NCBI RefSeq assembly: GCF_001913155.1
Contig: NZ_CP018760.1
Span: 2,976,001-3,040,000 of the forward strand
Reading direction: 5' to 3'
DNA length: 64,000 bases
DNA from: Maribacter hydrothermalis
GTDB taxonomy: Bacteria; Bacteroidota; Bacteroidia; Flavobacteriales; Flavobacteriaceae
The translations under genes and the position numbers were made by a program. Under the pieces are notes generated by a model, which worked only from the letters and a program-made list of their open reading frames with translations, was not told where the DNA came from and made no database searches. Positions 17,856-27,586 of the stretch are shown piece after piece. The stretch's first letter is position 1. Each line of letters opens with the position of its first letter.

Positions 17856-18237
17856 AAAGTTTTATCTAGTTTTAATTCTTTTGAATTTTAAGTAAAGTAA
17901 AATTAATGATAAAAATATGGTTAAAAATGATTTTAAATTTTATGTGTTCTGTTTTTAAAATCAATTATGATTGTGATTTATAAATGATGTAGGTTTAAAA
18001 TGTATTCTTACCTTAAGGTTAATTATTTTATAAAAGACCTAAGGGAAAGATTATATAGTTTTTCCAGAAATAGAAGCTCCCTTTATCCTTAAACATAGTA
18101 CTGGTAATTGGCCTAAATAGGATGAAATGGATGTGTCCATTAATTATGCGGACTATTATTTATTGGATTTAATGCTTAGAATTTGAAAGTATATTCTAGA
18201 TAATTTATGTAGTCAAATTTATTAGAAATGATAATTA

Positions 18238-19110
18238 TCAGTTTACCTGTAGTTGATATTTATCGGAGAATATTTTAGTGAACTGTGCTCCAAAAAATAA
18301 AATTAAACTGGTATAAGATACCCAAAGCATGACCAAGATAATAGACCCGGCAGCTCCATATGTTGAACCAGGTTCAGCTTTTGCAAAGTAGAAAGCTAAT
18401 AGATACTTGCCTATAACAAAAAGTAGTGCGGTTAGGGCTGCACCCGATTTTACAGCTTTCCATCTTACATGTGTACTAGGAAGAAATTTGAACATTGCCG
18501 CAAATAATAGGTAAATGAATCCTAGTGATATTAAAATATCGAAAATATAAGCCAACTCTAAAGAACCATCTGGTAATAAAGAATTGATTCTTCTTGAAAA
18601 AGCGGATAGTGCGGAGGTCAGAACAAAGCTAATTAATAACAGAAATCCAAAAATTAGTATGAAACCAAAACTTTTTAACCTACCGAATAAATTTGCTAAA
18701 ATATCATTAGAGAATTTTGGACTGGTTTCCCAAATTTCATCAAAAACATTTTGAAGCTGATAAAAAACGCCTGTAGCTCCATATAGTAAAGTACCTATAC
18801 CTAAAATTGTTGCCATAACAGAGGTTGAGGAACCACCCTTTTTAGTCATTATATCTTTAACATAAACAGCAGTATCGGTTCCAAAAGCACTCGCTATTTC
18901 ACTAGTTAATTGACCTTGTACAATTTCTCTCCCCCATACCGCACCGACTAAGTCCAAAACTAAAATCAACAACGCAGGAAGAGAAAGTATGGCATAATAG
19001 GCAACTACCGCACTTAATTTAAAAGGGTCTTTACTTAACCAACAAGTAAAGGTATCTTTAAGTAGTGCCGGCAGATGAGATATTTTAAATTTAGCACTAT
19101 TTCGTGTCAT
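18238..19110 (-). CDS. YihY/BrkB-family inner membrane protein
   Basis: 290 residues with about six membrane helices. It has the family features KLSAVVAYYAILSLPALLIL near the N-terminus, LYGATGVFYQLQNVFDEIW in the middle and GSIILVMLWVSYTSLILFFG near the C-terminus. Older annotations call this RNase BN, which is incorrect; the molecular function is unknown. It lies 37 bases downstream of the DUF2652 gene on the same strand, so the two may be co-transcribed. Confidence 0.88.
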   Translation of the reverse strand: MTRNSAKFKISHLPALLKDTFTCWLSKDPFKLSAVVAYYAILSLPALLILVLDLVGAVWGREIVQGQLTSEIASAFGTDTAVYVKDIMTKKGGSSTSVMATILGIGTLLYGATGVFYQLQNVFDEIWETSPKFSNDILANLFGRLKSFGFILIFGFLLLISFVLTSALSAFSRRINSLLPDGSLELAYIFDILISLGFIYLLFAAMFKFLPSTHVRWKAVKSGAALTALLFVIGKYLLAFYFAKAEPGSTYGAAGSIILVMLWVSYTSLILFFGAQFTKIFSDKYQLQVN

Positions 19111-19147
19111 ATATCTTTGCTTAATTCCATTTAATATTAATTAATTG

Positions 19148-19750
19148 CTATTCTAATAACGGTGTTAGGTCTATATAAGTAAAACCAACTTTACCTAAAT
19201 GCTCTTCTTGTATTTCTCCTTTTTTAATAGGTGTCCAATCTACTTTATCATCAATAGATTCTGATGTATACATATCCATTAAGGCGTCCGAAATAAGAAT
19301 GTACTCGCTAATTTCAATATTATTTTTTAGTAACCGATGAGTGGTAATAACATCTTCCCCAATTAACTTAATTTGTTTTCCTATTTGTACAAGACCTATT
19401 TCTTCACTATAGTGAAGTATAATTTTTAACCCTAACACTTTTGGAATTTTCGAAGCGCCTTTTTTTCCTTTATACTTTATTTTTAGTTGTTCTAACTGCT
19501 TATAGAACTCGGTATAAAAGAATCTACATTGGGCTATTAAATCTCCTAACTTGGGTAATTTTCCATTTCGATAAAACAATACAGCATCTCCTTCAATTTC
19601 AGAAACTTTGAATCCAATATCGTTAGAATAGATTATATTGTTTAATAATGAGGGTATAACCTTCGAAGCCAAATCAAAATCGAAATCGCTCATAAAACTG
19701 GTGAATCCGCTTATGTCGGGAATGCATACTATTGTTGATTTTGCTTGCAT
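19148..19750 (-). CDS. DUF2652 protein with nucleotide-cyclase-like motifs
   Basis: 200 residues matching the DUF2652 family found in Bacteroidota. The N-terminal DISGFTSFMS and central SEIEGDAVLFYR resemble the metal-binding strands of class III adenylate/guanylate cyclases, and LIGEDVITTHRLLKN follows as in that fold. Whether it cyclises nucleotides is unknown. Cytoplasmic. It precedes the BrkB gene by 37 bases. Confidence 0.8.
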   Translation of the reverse strand: MQAKSTIVCIPDISGFTSFMSDFDFDLASKVIPSLLNNIIYSNDIGFKVSEIEGDAVLFYRNGKLPKLGDLIAQCRFFYTEFYKQLEQLKIKYKGKKGASKIPKVLGLKIILHYSEEIGLVQIGKQIKLIGEDVITTHRLLKNNIEISEYILISDALMDMYTSESIDDKVDWTPIKKGEIQEEHLGKVGFTYIDLTPLLE

Positions 19751-20284
19751 AAATAAAGATTTCTTGTTTTGTAATATTATTCACTAGAATTGATAAACTT
19801 TCTTTAAACGAATATGCTGAGGTTTAACATACAGTTTTTTGAATAGTGCTGTTAAAAGCAAAGAAATAATAACGTCTTAACAAATATACATTTATACGAA
19901 CAGTAAAATTTCCAAGAATTATCCCTATACATATTTTAATTATCGCAAAACAGTAATGTGCTATTGATTTGTATAATACAAGGGGTAAAGTAAAATTATT
20001 TAGCTAGTTGAACCAACAAGATTAAAAAAATGTAATTACGAATTCAAAACTTGCTACATTAATTATCGTAGTGCTTAATAAGTATTAATATAGTAGCACA
20101 GTTTGGAATGTTATTATAAACTCGATAATCAAAAGAACAGAAAAGGAAAAGAGAAGGCTAAAGAATAAAACTTTAAGGTACAGGATAATTCCATAGATTA
20201 GATAAAGCCAAATGTTTATCTTTTTCAATAACTACACTTAGAAAATGAGTACTATTTTATGTTAAAAACGGATTTACTTTTGCC
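19751..20284. other. 534-base region without a gene
   Basis: AT-rich; I checked for remnants and RNA genes and see nothing I can support apart from the presumed promoter of the DUF2652 gene. Confidence 0.4.
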
Positions 20285-21706
20285 TTATAATAACGGACTA
20301 AATAACTTGGAATATCCTTCTTTCATTTTTTGGAAATAAGAACGTTTTTTGAACTTCTTTAAGTCTAATAATATATCCTTTGTGCAATGGGAATTGAATT
20401 CTTTTACGATTTCTTTTGCAATTTTCTCATCATAGATTAAGGCATTGGTTTCAAAATTATGTTCAAAACTACGGACATCAAAATTTCCAGAACCTACGGA
20501 TACCAACTCATCATCAATTATAATTGCCTTGCTATGGGAGAAATCTTTGCGCAAGTAAATATGTACTCCTGCCTCCATTAATCCTTCAAAATTGGCATAC
20601 ATGCTATATTTGGCAATTTTAGAATCGGACTTATTAGGTAATAATAAGTTTACATCAGTTCCACCAAGAGAAGCCGTAACTAGGGCGTTATAAACACTTG
20701 ACCCTGGAATAAAGTAAGGGTTTGCAATACAAACTCTTTTACGGGCTAAGGCAATCATGCTTAGATATTGATACATTATAGTTGGCTGCTTGGAATCTGG
20801 ACCACTAGTAACTATTTGAACTTTTGAATGTCCAGATTCTTCAATTTGTGGTAAATACGTTTCTGAAGGCAGTACTTTTTCTCCGCTTGCAAAGTGGTAG
20901 TCTTTAATAAATACACGATGGAGACTATCAACAGCAGGGCCTTTAATTCTTAAATGAATATCCGACCAAATTCCTAACTCTTTATCCGACCCAATATATT
21001 TGTCAGATATATTGACACCACCTACAAAACCGATAACCCCATCAATAATTACAATTTTTCTGTGATTTCTGTAATTAAGGGTATACATAAAATTTCCAAA
21101 TCGTAATGGCATGGTAGGAAAGGCCTTTATCCCTACACTTTTTAAACGTTTTTTTAGTTTCCCTGAAAAACTGAAACTCCCTACGGAGTCATAAAGTACC
21201 CGGACTTCTACTCCTTCTTTAATTTTTGAAGCTAATAGTTCAATCAGTTTATCTAGTATGGTTCCGTTGGCCAGTATATAGTATTGAATATGAATAAATT
21301 TCTTGGCCGTTTTAATGGCTGAAAATATAGACTCAAAACTTTTTACCCCTGTTTGGTATATTTCTACCTCATTTCCATTATAGGCGGAAACAGTAGTGCT
21401 TTTTGTAATTATGGTTGATAATCTGGTTAGAGTATCCGATGAAAATTCTATTGTAGGATTAGTAATTTTAGATTGAGAATATTTTTCATCATATAATTGC
21501 CTAATACTATTTTTTTTGAGTTTATAGAATTTAAATTTTCTTCTATTAACACCAAATAAGTAATAAATTGATGGTCCTAGTATTGGGAGCATTAGAATGG
21601 TAATTATCCATCCAAAAGAACGTGAAGCTCTTCTTCCATTTACAAGTACACTTAGAATTGCCCAAATGCTCACGGCAGCATAACAAATTAGAAAAATTCT
21701 TTTCAT
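20285..21706 (-). CDS. cls: Cardiolipin synthase, phospholipase D family
   Basis: 473 residues. Two N-terminal membrane helices (the PLDc_N region, residues about 1-55) are followed by two HKD motifs: NHRKIVIIDG near residue 215 and HSKAIIIDDELVSVGSGNFD near 395. It condenses phosphatidylglycerol molecules to cardiolipin in the inner membrane. Architecture is that of ClsA. Monocistronic; no terminator is obvious. Confidence 0.92.
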   Translation of the reverse strand: MKRIFLICYAAVSIWAILSVLVNGRRASRSFGWIITILMLPILGPSIYYLFGVNRRKFKFYKLKKNSIRQLYDEKYSQSKITNPTIEFSSDTLTRLSTIITKSTTVSAYNGNEVEIYQTGVKSFESIFSAIKTAKKFIHIQYYILANGTILDKLIELLASKIKEGVEVRVLYDSVGSFSFSGKLKKRLKSVGIKAFPTMPLRFGNFMYTLNYRNHRKIVIIDGVIGFVGGVNISDKYIGSDKELGIWSDIHLRIKGPAVDSLHRVFIKDYHFASGEKVLPSETYLPQIEESGHSKVQIVTSGPDSKQPTIMYQYLSMIALARKRVCIANPYFIPGSSVYNALVTASLGGTDVNLLLPNKSDSKIAKYSMYANFEGLMEAGVHIYLRKDFSHSKAIIIDDELVSVGSGNFDVRSFEHNFETNALIYDEKIAKEIVKEFNSHCTKDILLDLKKFKKRSYFQKMKEGYSKLFSPLL

Positions 21707-21948
21707 AGGGCAATTACAGCTTTGTTAGTAACAACAAAAACAAAGGCACAAGTTAGAAAAAATAGTAATAGTATTTGATTAGTAAAATTGTTTGATTGGA
21801 AATTGTAATAAAACGTAATCATAAAATTGCGACGATTATGAAGCACTTAGAAATAAAATATTTTTATGTAACGACCACTTATAATATTTATCCGCTTTTA
21901 AAGTATGTTTTGCTTATTTGGAATGTCAAATTTTTATTGAAAACGATT

Positions 21949-22596
21949 TCAAGATTTTACTGTAATTGGAAAAACAGTGTTATCTAATAAGGCAAAAATT
22001 TGACAATTCTTTACAGGGCTTATGGTGTGCGAACCGGTAAATTCCCCAAAGGCAGGTAACAATAGTTGGCCGTCAGTTTTATAAAAGCAACGTAAACGCA
22101 TAGACTGTTTACCAATTCCTTTTAAACGTACGGCAGGGTGAATATGTCCGCAGATGTTAAAAAATCCTTTTTTTTCTTCTGGATGGTGAGTTAAAAGAAA
22201 ACTATCCAATTGAATTTCAGGGACTACCTCAATTCCTAATTCTTTATATTTTACAGGGGAAATAATATCATGATTACCCACTACTAAAATTATTTTTGAG
22301 GTGATATTAGAGGTCCATTTTTCAAAAATTTTCCATTCCTTATTTAAAGAAGAATGAAATAGGTCACCCATAAAAACGATAACTTCAGGTTTAAAATAGG
22401 CAATAACTTCGTCCAATAAATCAAAATTTTTTTGAACTGCTTTTTGTGGCACGGCTGCACCAAATTTGCGGAAATGAGAAACCTTTCCTAAATGGACATC
22501 ACTTATTAGTAAAATTGATTTTTCTTGCCAGAATAATACACCATGTGGATGCATGGTAAAACTTTGATTATTAATTTTTAAGAATTCGATATTCAT
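21949..22596 (-). CDS. pdeM: Ligase-associated DNA damage response endonuclease PdeM
   Basis: 215-residue metallophosphoesterase. Metal-binding motifs in order: SDVHLGK, GDLFHS, GNHD and GHIHP. PdeM family members are partners of the ATP-dependent ligase, Lhr-like helicase and beta-CASP exonuclease in a conserved bacterial repair cluster. The start lies 15 bases after the helicase stop, so the two are co-transcribed. Sure of family and context; the precise substrate is not known from sequence. Confidence 0.92.
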   Translation of the reverse strand: MNIEFLKINNQSFTMHPHGVLFWQEKSILLISDVHLGKVSHFRKFGAAVPQKAVQKNFDLLDEVIAYFKPEVIVFMGDLFHSSLNKEWKIFEKWTSNITSKIILVVGNHDIISPVKYKELGIEVVPEIQLDSFLLTHHPEEKKGFFNICGHIHPAVRLKGIGKQSMRLRCFYKTDGQLLLPAFGEFTGSHTISPVKNCQIFALLDNTVFPITVKS

Positions 22597-22611
22597 TTGG
22601 TTTAAATGTAA

Positions 22612-25080
22612 CTACTTTTTCATTAAAATAGCTGTCATTCTTTTAATGCGGTCTTCCCATTTTTCGCTAGATAATTTTTCACGACTCATACGGTCAGTAA
22701 TTAGTGGGAATGAAAATGGGGTTGCTTTTTTACATGGTTTCCAAACAATTTCTTGCCTTGCAATACGCTCCATGGAAAGGCGTAACCTACCTTCTTCTAA
22801 TTGATGTTGAAATGTTTCTGTAAACGCCTGTTGATAAAGTAAATTTTCTGGTTCGTAATCACGGAAAACCTCGAAAAGTAATTGTGAACTGCTTTGTAAA
22901 TGTTTCATTTTTATGGCTTTATTTGGATAACCCGTAAAAACCATTCCGCTGATTATTGAAATATCTCTAAATTTTCGTCGCGCCATTTCAGTTGCATTTA
23001 GGCTTTTTTGTAAATCATCCAATAAAAAACTAGATGTAAATAAGTCATTATCCAGTACTTGTTGTATATCTATTTCTTTGTCTGAAAGTAACTCGAAACC
23101 GTAGTCATTAAATGCTAATGAAAATGTTATAGGGGAGAGCAAACTAATTCTGTAACCTAACAGGCTTCCCATGGCCTCATGAACAAAACGACCTTCAAAT
23201 GGGTAAAAAATATGATGATACCCTTCCCTTGTTTTAAAGGTTTCGATAAGGAATTGGTTTGGTTTTGGAACAATACTTTCCCTTCTTTGCCGCTCAAAAA
23301 TATGAGCCAATGATCTTATCTCGGGAGATTGGTCTTTGGGGTCATTAAATGAAGAATAAAGCTCTTGCCTCAATAAATGAGACATCTGCGCAGAAAGTGT
23401 CATTCTGCTGCCCATCCAACTAGATATTTTTTTCGTTTTTTCCTTGGAATTTCGGACATGTACTTGCATATCTTTTATGCGAATAAATTCTAAATTTCTA
23501 CCAGCGAAAGTAAAGACGTCACCTCTATTTAGTTTGGAAATAAAATATTCCTCTATGGAACCTAAGTAACCACCTTTTTGATAACGAACCGCCAAATTTA
23601 CATCTCCTACAATGGTACCGATCTGCATACGATGACGCATAGCAATACCACGATCATTGACCTTAAATTTGCCATCATCCTCAATCTCCACTTTCTTGTA
23701 TTCGTCATACGTTTGTAAGCTTTGGCTTCCCATTACCAAAAAATTTAAGAGCCATTGCCATTGGTCTTTTGATAAGGTTTGGTAGCAGAATGTTTGTCTT
23801 ACTTCAGTATAGATTTCATCTGGATAAAATCCGTCAGAAATAGCCAAGGTAGTTAAGTACTGCAATAAAACATCATAACTATTTAGATATGGAATCCTGT
23901 CCTCGACTGTATTCAGTTTTACAGCCTGTTGCAAGGCCGATGCTTCTATAAGTTCTATGGCATGGGTAGGCAAAAAGTAAATTACACTCTCTTTTCCTGG
24001 TCGGTGGCCACTACGACCAGCGCGCTGTAAAAAACGGGAAACTCCTTTTGGTCCCCCAATTTGAATTACGGTTTCTACTGGTGCAAAATCTACTCCTAAA
24101 TCTAAACTAGAAGTGCATACTACTGCCTTTAAATTTTCATTGCGTATAGCTTGTTCTACCCAATTACGAGTTTCCTTATTAATACTGCCATGATGCATGG
24201 CAATTTCGCCAGCATATTCTGGGTGTTTTTCCAGAATATTTTGAAACCATATTTCGCACTGACTGCGTGTATTTGTGAAGAGAAGTGTTGTTTTGCTTTT
24301 TTCAATTATAGGAATAACATCTTCTAACAATCGAAGCCCAAGATGACCGCGCCAAGGAAAAGTTTCCATTTTTTTTGGAATAATACTTTTTACGGTAATC
24401 TTCTTTTTAAGATTCGCTTTTATTAAAGTAGAATTTTGCAATGCCCGTGTGTCCGTACCAACAAGCACTTCTCTTGCTTGTTCTAAATTGCCAATTGTGG
24501 CAGAGATACCCCAAATGCGAATGTCCTTAGAAATTGTTTTTAGGCGCGACAAGGCCAGTTCCATTTGAACACCTCGTTTAGTACCCAAGAGTTCATGCCA
24601 TTCATCTACTACTATAGCCGTACAATCCTTAAATACTTTAGGATAATCCTTAGAGGCTAAAAGTAGCTGCAAGCTTTCTGGAGTGGTAATCAACAAATCG
24701 GGCATTTGCTTTTTCATGGCTGCCCTTGCTTTTGTCGTAGTGTCTCCGGTACGTATTGCCACCGTCATTTGAGTCTCCAAATCTAAAGTCACTCGTTCTG
24801 CAGATTGTCTTATTTCTTCTGAAAGCGCACGAAGAGGCGTTATCCATATAGCCTTTAATCCTTTTTTATGTTTTGTCTTATATTGTGGATTCTTTTTGAT
24901 GTAGTTTAAAACAATTGGAAACCATAAGGCGTATGTTTTTCCGCTACCGGTTGGTGCATTTAATAGGCCGTGTTTTCCTTGTAGAAAAGCTTTCCAAGTA
25001 TCTTTTTGAAATTTTAATGGCTTCCAATCTTGTTTTTGAAACCATGATTCGGCAATATCATATAAGTCATTTCTATTCAT
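22612..25080 (-). CDS. Ligase-associated DNA damage response DEXH-box helicase (Lhr-like)
   Basis: 822 residues, the Lhr-core length. Superfamily 2 motifs: Walker A APTGSGKTYALW near residue 40, VVDEWHE (DExH box), SATIG, TNTRSQCE, and motif VI QRAGRSGHRPGK. Lhr-specific winged-helix and DUF4145-type C-terminal parts follow. It unwinds DNA 3' to 5' during repair together with the cluster's nuclease and ligase. Upstream the cluster is interrupted by a DUF2383 gene and its terminator, so the helicase-pdeM pair has its own promoter here. Confidence 0.94.
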   Translation of the reverse strand: MNRNDLYDIAESWFQKQDWKPLKFQKDTWKAFLQGKHGLLNAPTGSGKTYALWFPIVLNYIKKNPQYKTKHKKGLKAIWITPLRALSEEIRQSAERVTLDLETQMTVAIRTGDTTTKARAAMKKQMPDLLITTPESLQLLLASKDYPKVFKDCTAIVVDEWHELLGTKRGVQMELALSRLKTISKDIRIWGISATIGNLEQAREVLVGTDTRALQNSTLIKANLKKKITVKSIIPKKMETFPWRGHLGLRLLEDVIPIIEKSKTTLLFTNTRSQCEIWFQNILEKHPEYAGEIAMHHGSINKETRNWVEQAIRNENLKAVVCTSSLDLGVDFAPVETVIQIGGPKGVSRFLQRAGRSGHRPGKESVIYFLPTHAIELIEASALQQAVKLNTVEDRIPYLNSYDVLLQYLTTLAISDGFYPDEIYTEVRQTFCYQTLSKDQWQWLLNFLVMGSQSLQTYDEYKKVEIEDDGKFKVNDRGIAMRHRMQIGTIVGDVNLAVRYQKGGYLGSIEEYFISKLNRGDVFTFAGRNLEFIRIKDMQVHVRNSKEKTKKISSWMGSRMTLSAQMSHLLRQELYSSFNDPKDQSPEIRSLAHIFERQRRESIVPKPNQFLIETFKTREGYHHIFYPFEGRFVHEAMGSLLGYRISLLSPITFSLAFNDYGFELLSDKEIDIQQVLDNDLFTSSFLLDDLQKSLNATEMARRKFRDISIISGMVFTGYPNKAIKMKHLQSSSQLLFEVFRDYEPENLLYQQAFTETFQHQLEEGRLRLSMERIARQEIVWKPCKKATPFSFPLITDRMSREKLSSEKWEDRIKRMTAILMKK

Positions 25081-25197
25081 AAAAGAAAATTAGCGTATTG
25101 CTTCCCTTGAATTTCTTAGGTTATTTAGTTTTATAGTAATGATACACTTTTTAAAAAATTAATGACCATACCATAAAATCTCTGTAATTTTAAATAG

Positions 25198-25231
25198 AAA
25201 GAAAGACTTTCCAATTCGAAAGCCTTTCTTT
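25198..25231 (-). terminator. Terminator between DUF2383 gene and helicase gene
   Basis: AAAGAAAG-CTTTC pairs with GAAAG-CTTTCTTT around a short loop, with a pyrimidine-rich T-tract on the minus strand. It lies just past the DUF2383 stop and implies that gene is transcribed separately from the helicase. Confidence 0.7.
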
Positions 25232-25253
25232 AACTGTTTTAATGCAAGTTTGT

Positions 25254-25709
25254 TTATCTAAAATTCTCTAAAATCATAGAGGTTTCCAAATCGTTTTGTA
25301 TAATTTCTTTTTGCTCTCTTAAAATTTCTTTCATCCTATTTGGTATTAGGACCTCTGTCATAACCTCATTATACTCGCTGATTGCTGCTTTATCCCCTCT
25401 TACAGCTTCGGATAACATGGTTTCATCGTTGTCTCCTGAAAAAAGAGTCTTTACATCCATCCAAGAGCGGTGAATTGCGCCTTTCGTAGAACCATCGATT
25501 TCTCCATTTCCTAATTGCAGTGCTGGTGTGGCATTACGTAATTGCTTAATAAAGCTTCTTCGCTGTTTTGCCTTTTTATCAAAATAGCTTTTAGTACTTA
25601 ATTCTTTTGCCAAGTCGGCTGCCTTTTCAAAACCTTTTACAGAATCTTCATTCTTTTCAACAACATCTTTTAATTTATCTTCAATCTTTTTAATATCCTT
25701 ATTCATCAT
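25254..25709 (-). CDS. DUF2383/PA2169-type four-helix-bundle protein
   Basis: 151 residues, almost entirely helical, with YFDKKAKQRRSFIKQLR, GAIHRSWMDVKTLFSGDNDE and AVRGDKAAISEYNEVM, the ferritin-like PA2169/DUF2383 signature. Function unknown; often stress-induced in Bacteroidota. It sits inside the DNA-repair cluster but is closed off by its own terminator. A paralogue lies at 46586-47035 (same HR-W-MDVK and EAI/VGDKAA motifs). Confidence 0.85.
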   Translation of the reverse strand: MMNKDIKKIEDKLKDVVEKNEDSVKGFEKAADLAKELSTKSYFDKKAKQRRSFIKQLRNATPALQLGNGEIDGSTKGAIHRSWMDVKTLFSGDNDETMLSEAVRGDKAAISEYNEVMTEVLIPNRMKEILREQKEIIQNDLETSMILENFR

Positions 25710-25954
25710 TTAAATTTATACGGTAACAACTATTAAAAACGTTTACCGCTTTAACGTTTAACATAAAATAAATAAAACCGTAGTGTTTGCTTAACTTAAA
25801 CGATTCAATTTTTGACACTATCGTAGTCAGTATTTACAAGTTTCCATAGTTAATTTATGTGCAGAATTTTGATATTAAACTCATATAAATGAAAACAACA
25901 AGTTTTTACATATTTACCAGGCATATTATTTATTTCTAGAAATTTCAAAATAAA

Positions 25955-27586
25955 TTAAATTATCATATCCTTTAAATCGCTGAGGTTGTTTGCCTCATAT
26001 ATAGTTTTGTCTTGCCGCCATCTTAAAATTCTTGGAAATCGTGTAGCTACTCCACTTTTATGTCGTTTTGAAAGCGCAATTCCTTCAAAGGCTATTTCGA
26101 AAACTTGGTAGGGCGTAACAGAACGTACTGGTCCAAACCGTTGCAATGTGTTTTTCTTAATCCAAGCGTCTACTTTTCTAAATTCAGCATCAGTCAAGCC
26201 AGAATACGCCTTTGCAAAGGTTACCAGTTCTTTTTCACCTTTATCGTTATGGCTCCATAGTGCAAAAGTATAGTCTGTGAATAAGTTACTTCTTCGACCA
26301 TGGCCACGCATTGCGTAAGTTAATACGGCATCAATAGTTAAAGGGTCAACTTTCCATTTCCACCAGTCTCCTTTTTTACGGCCTACTAAATAGGGGGAAT
26401 CTTTTCGCTTTAACATAAGTCCTTCACTGCGAACATCTCGTGATTGTTCCCGTTCTAGAGTAACTTCCTCCCATGAATTAAAATGCATAGTTTTAGATAG
26501 CTGAAAGGGAATTTTAAGTTGATTATTTTTTGTTCGTTGCGCATTAATAAGTGAAATGTCGTCAAATAATTGTAGTAATATTTTTCTGCGTTCAGTGAAT
26601 GGTCGATTGCGTATATCTTCGCCTTTCCATTCCAATATATCGTAAGCTTTTAAAATAACAGGGACTTTTTCCAATAAAGCTTTGCTTATTTTTTTTCTGC
26701 CAATTCTGGTTTGAAGGTCGTTGAAAGTTCCTATTTCATCATTTTTGTAAGGCAGAATTTCTCCGTCTATTACCGTTCCATTGGGGATAGTTCCTATAAA
26801 AATTTCGAATTCTGGATATTTGTCAGTAACTAATTCTTCACCACGACTCCATACAAATAATTCATTTTTTCTAATAATTGTCTGAGAACGAATACCATCC
26901 CACTTATGTTCAGCTGACCATTCATTAACATCTCCCAAGTCATTGATATTATTTTCAATGGCATAAGCTAAATAAAAAGGATAGGGTTTAGAAAGGTAAT
27001 CACTGGCATTTTCCTCTAAAATTAATTCTTGAAAAGAAATTTTATTAGGATCCCAATTCCCCATGAGTTTATAAGCCAGAATATCCTCATTTATAGTAGT
27101 TGCTTTAGACAACGCCCTGGTCATTAATTTTTGACTTACACCAATTCTAAAACCTCCTGTAATTAGTTTTGTAAAAACGAAACGTTCATAATAATCAAGT
27201 GTTTTCCAATTTTTGAATAGATAATTTTTCTTTTCTTCCTCTGATTTCTTCTTTAAATCAATCATTTCTTGAAGAAACTGGGATAGTGTTTTATGGGTAG
27301 TCGATTTTGTTGATGGAATAATTAAGGCTATGGTTTCAGCCAAATCACCCACTATATGATAACTTTCTTCAAAAAGCCATAAAGGAATGTTAGCCAACTC
27401 TGAGGCCCATTTTCGTAATAACGTGGTATTAACGGGTCTTGGTGGTCGCCTATGGGAAAGTATGGCAATGGTCCAAACTTTATCTTCATCGGTGGCGACT
27501 AAAAAGTAATCTGTTAATGCCTGTACTTTTAAATTTGTCTTGTTGGTGCTGTCTAGTTTTTTTATAAGATGTGCAAAATTTTTCAT
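25955..27586 (-). CDS. ATP-dependent DNA ligase (repair cluster type)
   Basis: 543 residues. An N-terminal ligase domain (about 1-200) precedes the nucleotidyltransferase domain with motif I EHKWDGIR (adenylated Lys228), DGEILPY (motif III region), EGLMLKRKDSPY and WWKWKVDP (motif V). The OB-fold has a conserved FEIAFEGI-SKRHKSG-A-RFPR end. It seals nicks in DNA repair, additional to the NAD-dependent LigA of replication. The start overlaps the exonuclease stop by four bases (ATGA), indicating translational coupling. Confidence 0.94.
   Translation of the reverse strand: MKNFAHLIKKLDSTNKTNLKVQALTDYFLVATDEDKVWTIAILSHRRPPRPVNTTLLRKWASELANIPLWLFEESYHIVGDLAETIALIIPSTKSTTHKTLSQFLQEMIDLKKKSEEEKKNYLFKNWKTLDYYERFVFTKLITGGFRIGVSQKLMTRALSKATTINEDILAYKLMGNWDPNKISFQELILEENASDYLSKPYPFYLAYAIENNINDLGDVNEWSAEHKWDGIRSQTIIRKNELFVWSRGEELVTDKYPEFEIFIGTIPNGTVIDGEILPYKNDEIGTFNDLQTRIGRKKISKALLEKVPVILKAYDILEWKGEDIRNRPFTERRKILLQLFDDISLINAQRTKNNQLKIPFQLSKTMHFNSWEEVTLEREQSRDVRSEGLMLKRKDSPYLVGRKKGDWWKWKVDPLTIDAVLTYAMRGHGRRSNLFTDYTFALWSHNDKGEKELVTFAKAYSGLTDAEFRKVDAWIKKNTLQRFGPVRSVTPYQVFEIAFEGIALSKRHKSGVATRFPRILRWRQDKTIYEANNLSDLKDMII

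Noticed and set aside
18238..19110. Annotation as ribonuclease BN
   Set aside because: The YihY/BrkB family was misnamed; no nuclease motifs are present.
21796..21987. 63-codon open frame upstream of cls and overlapping the pdeM end
   Set aside because: Low-complexity composition of an AT-rich spacer, overlaps pdeM, no recognisable start context or family.
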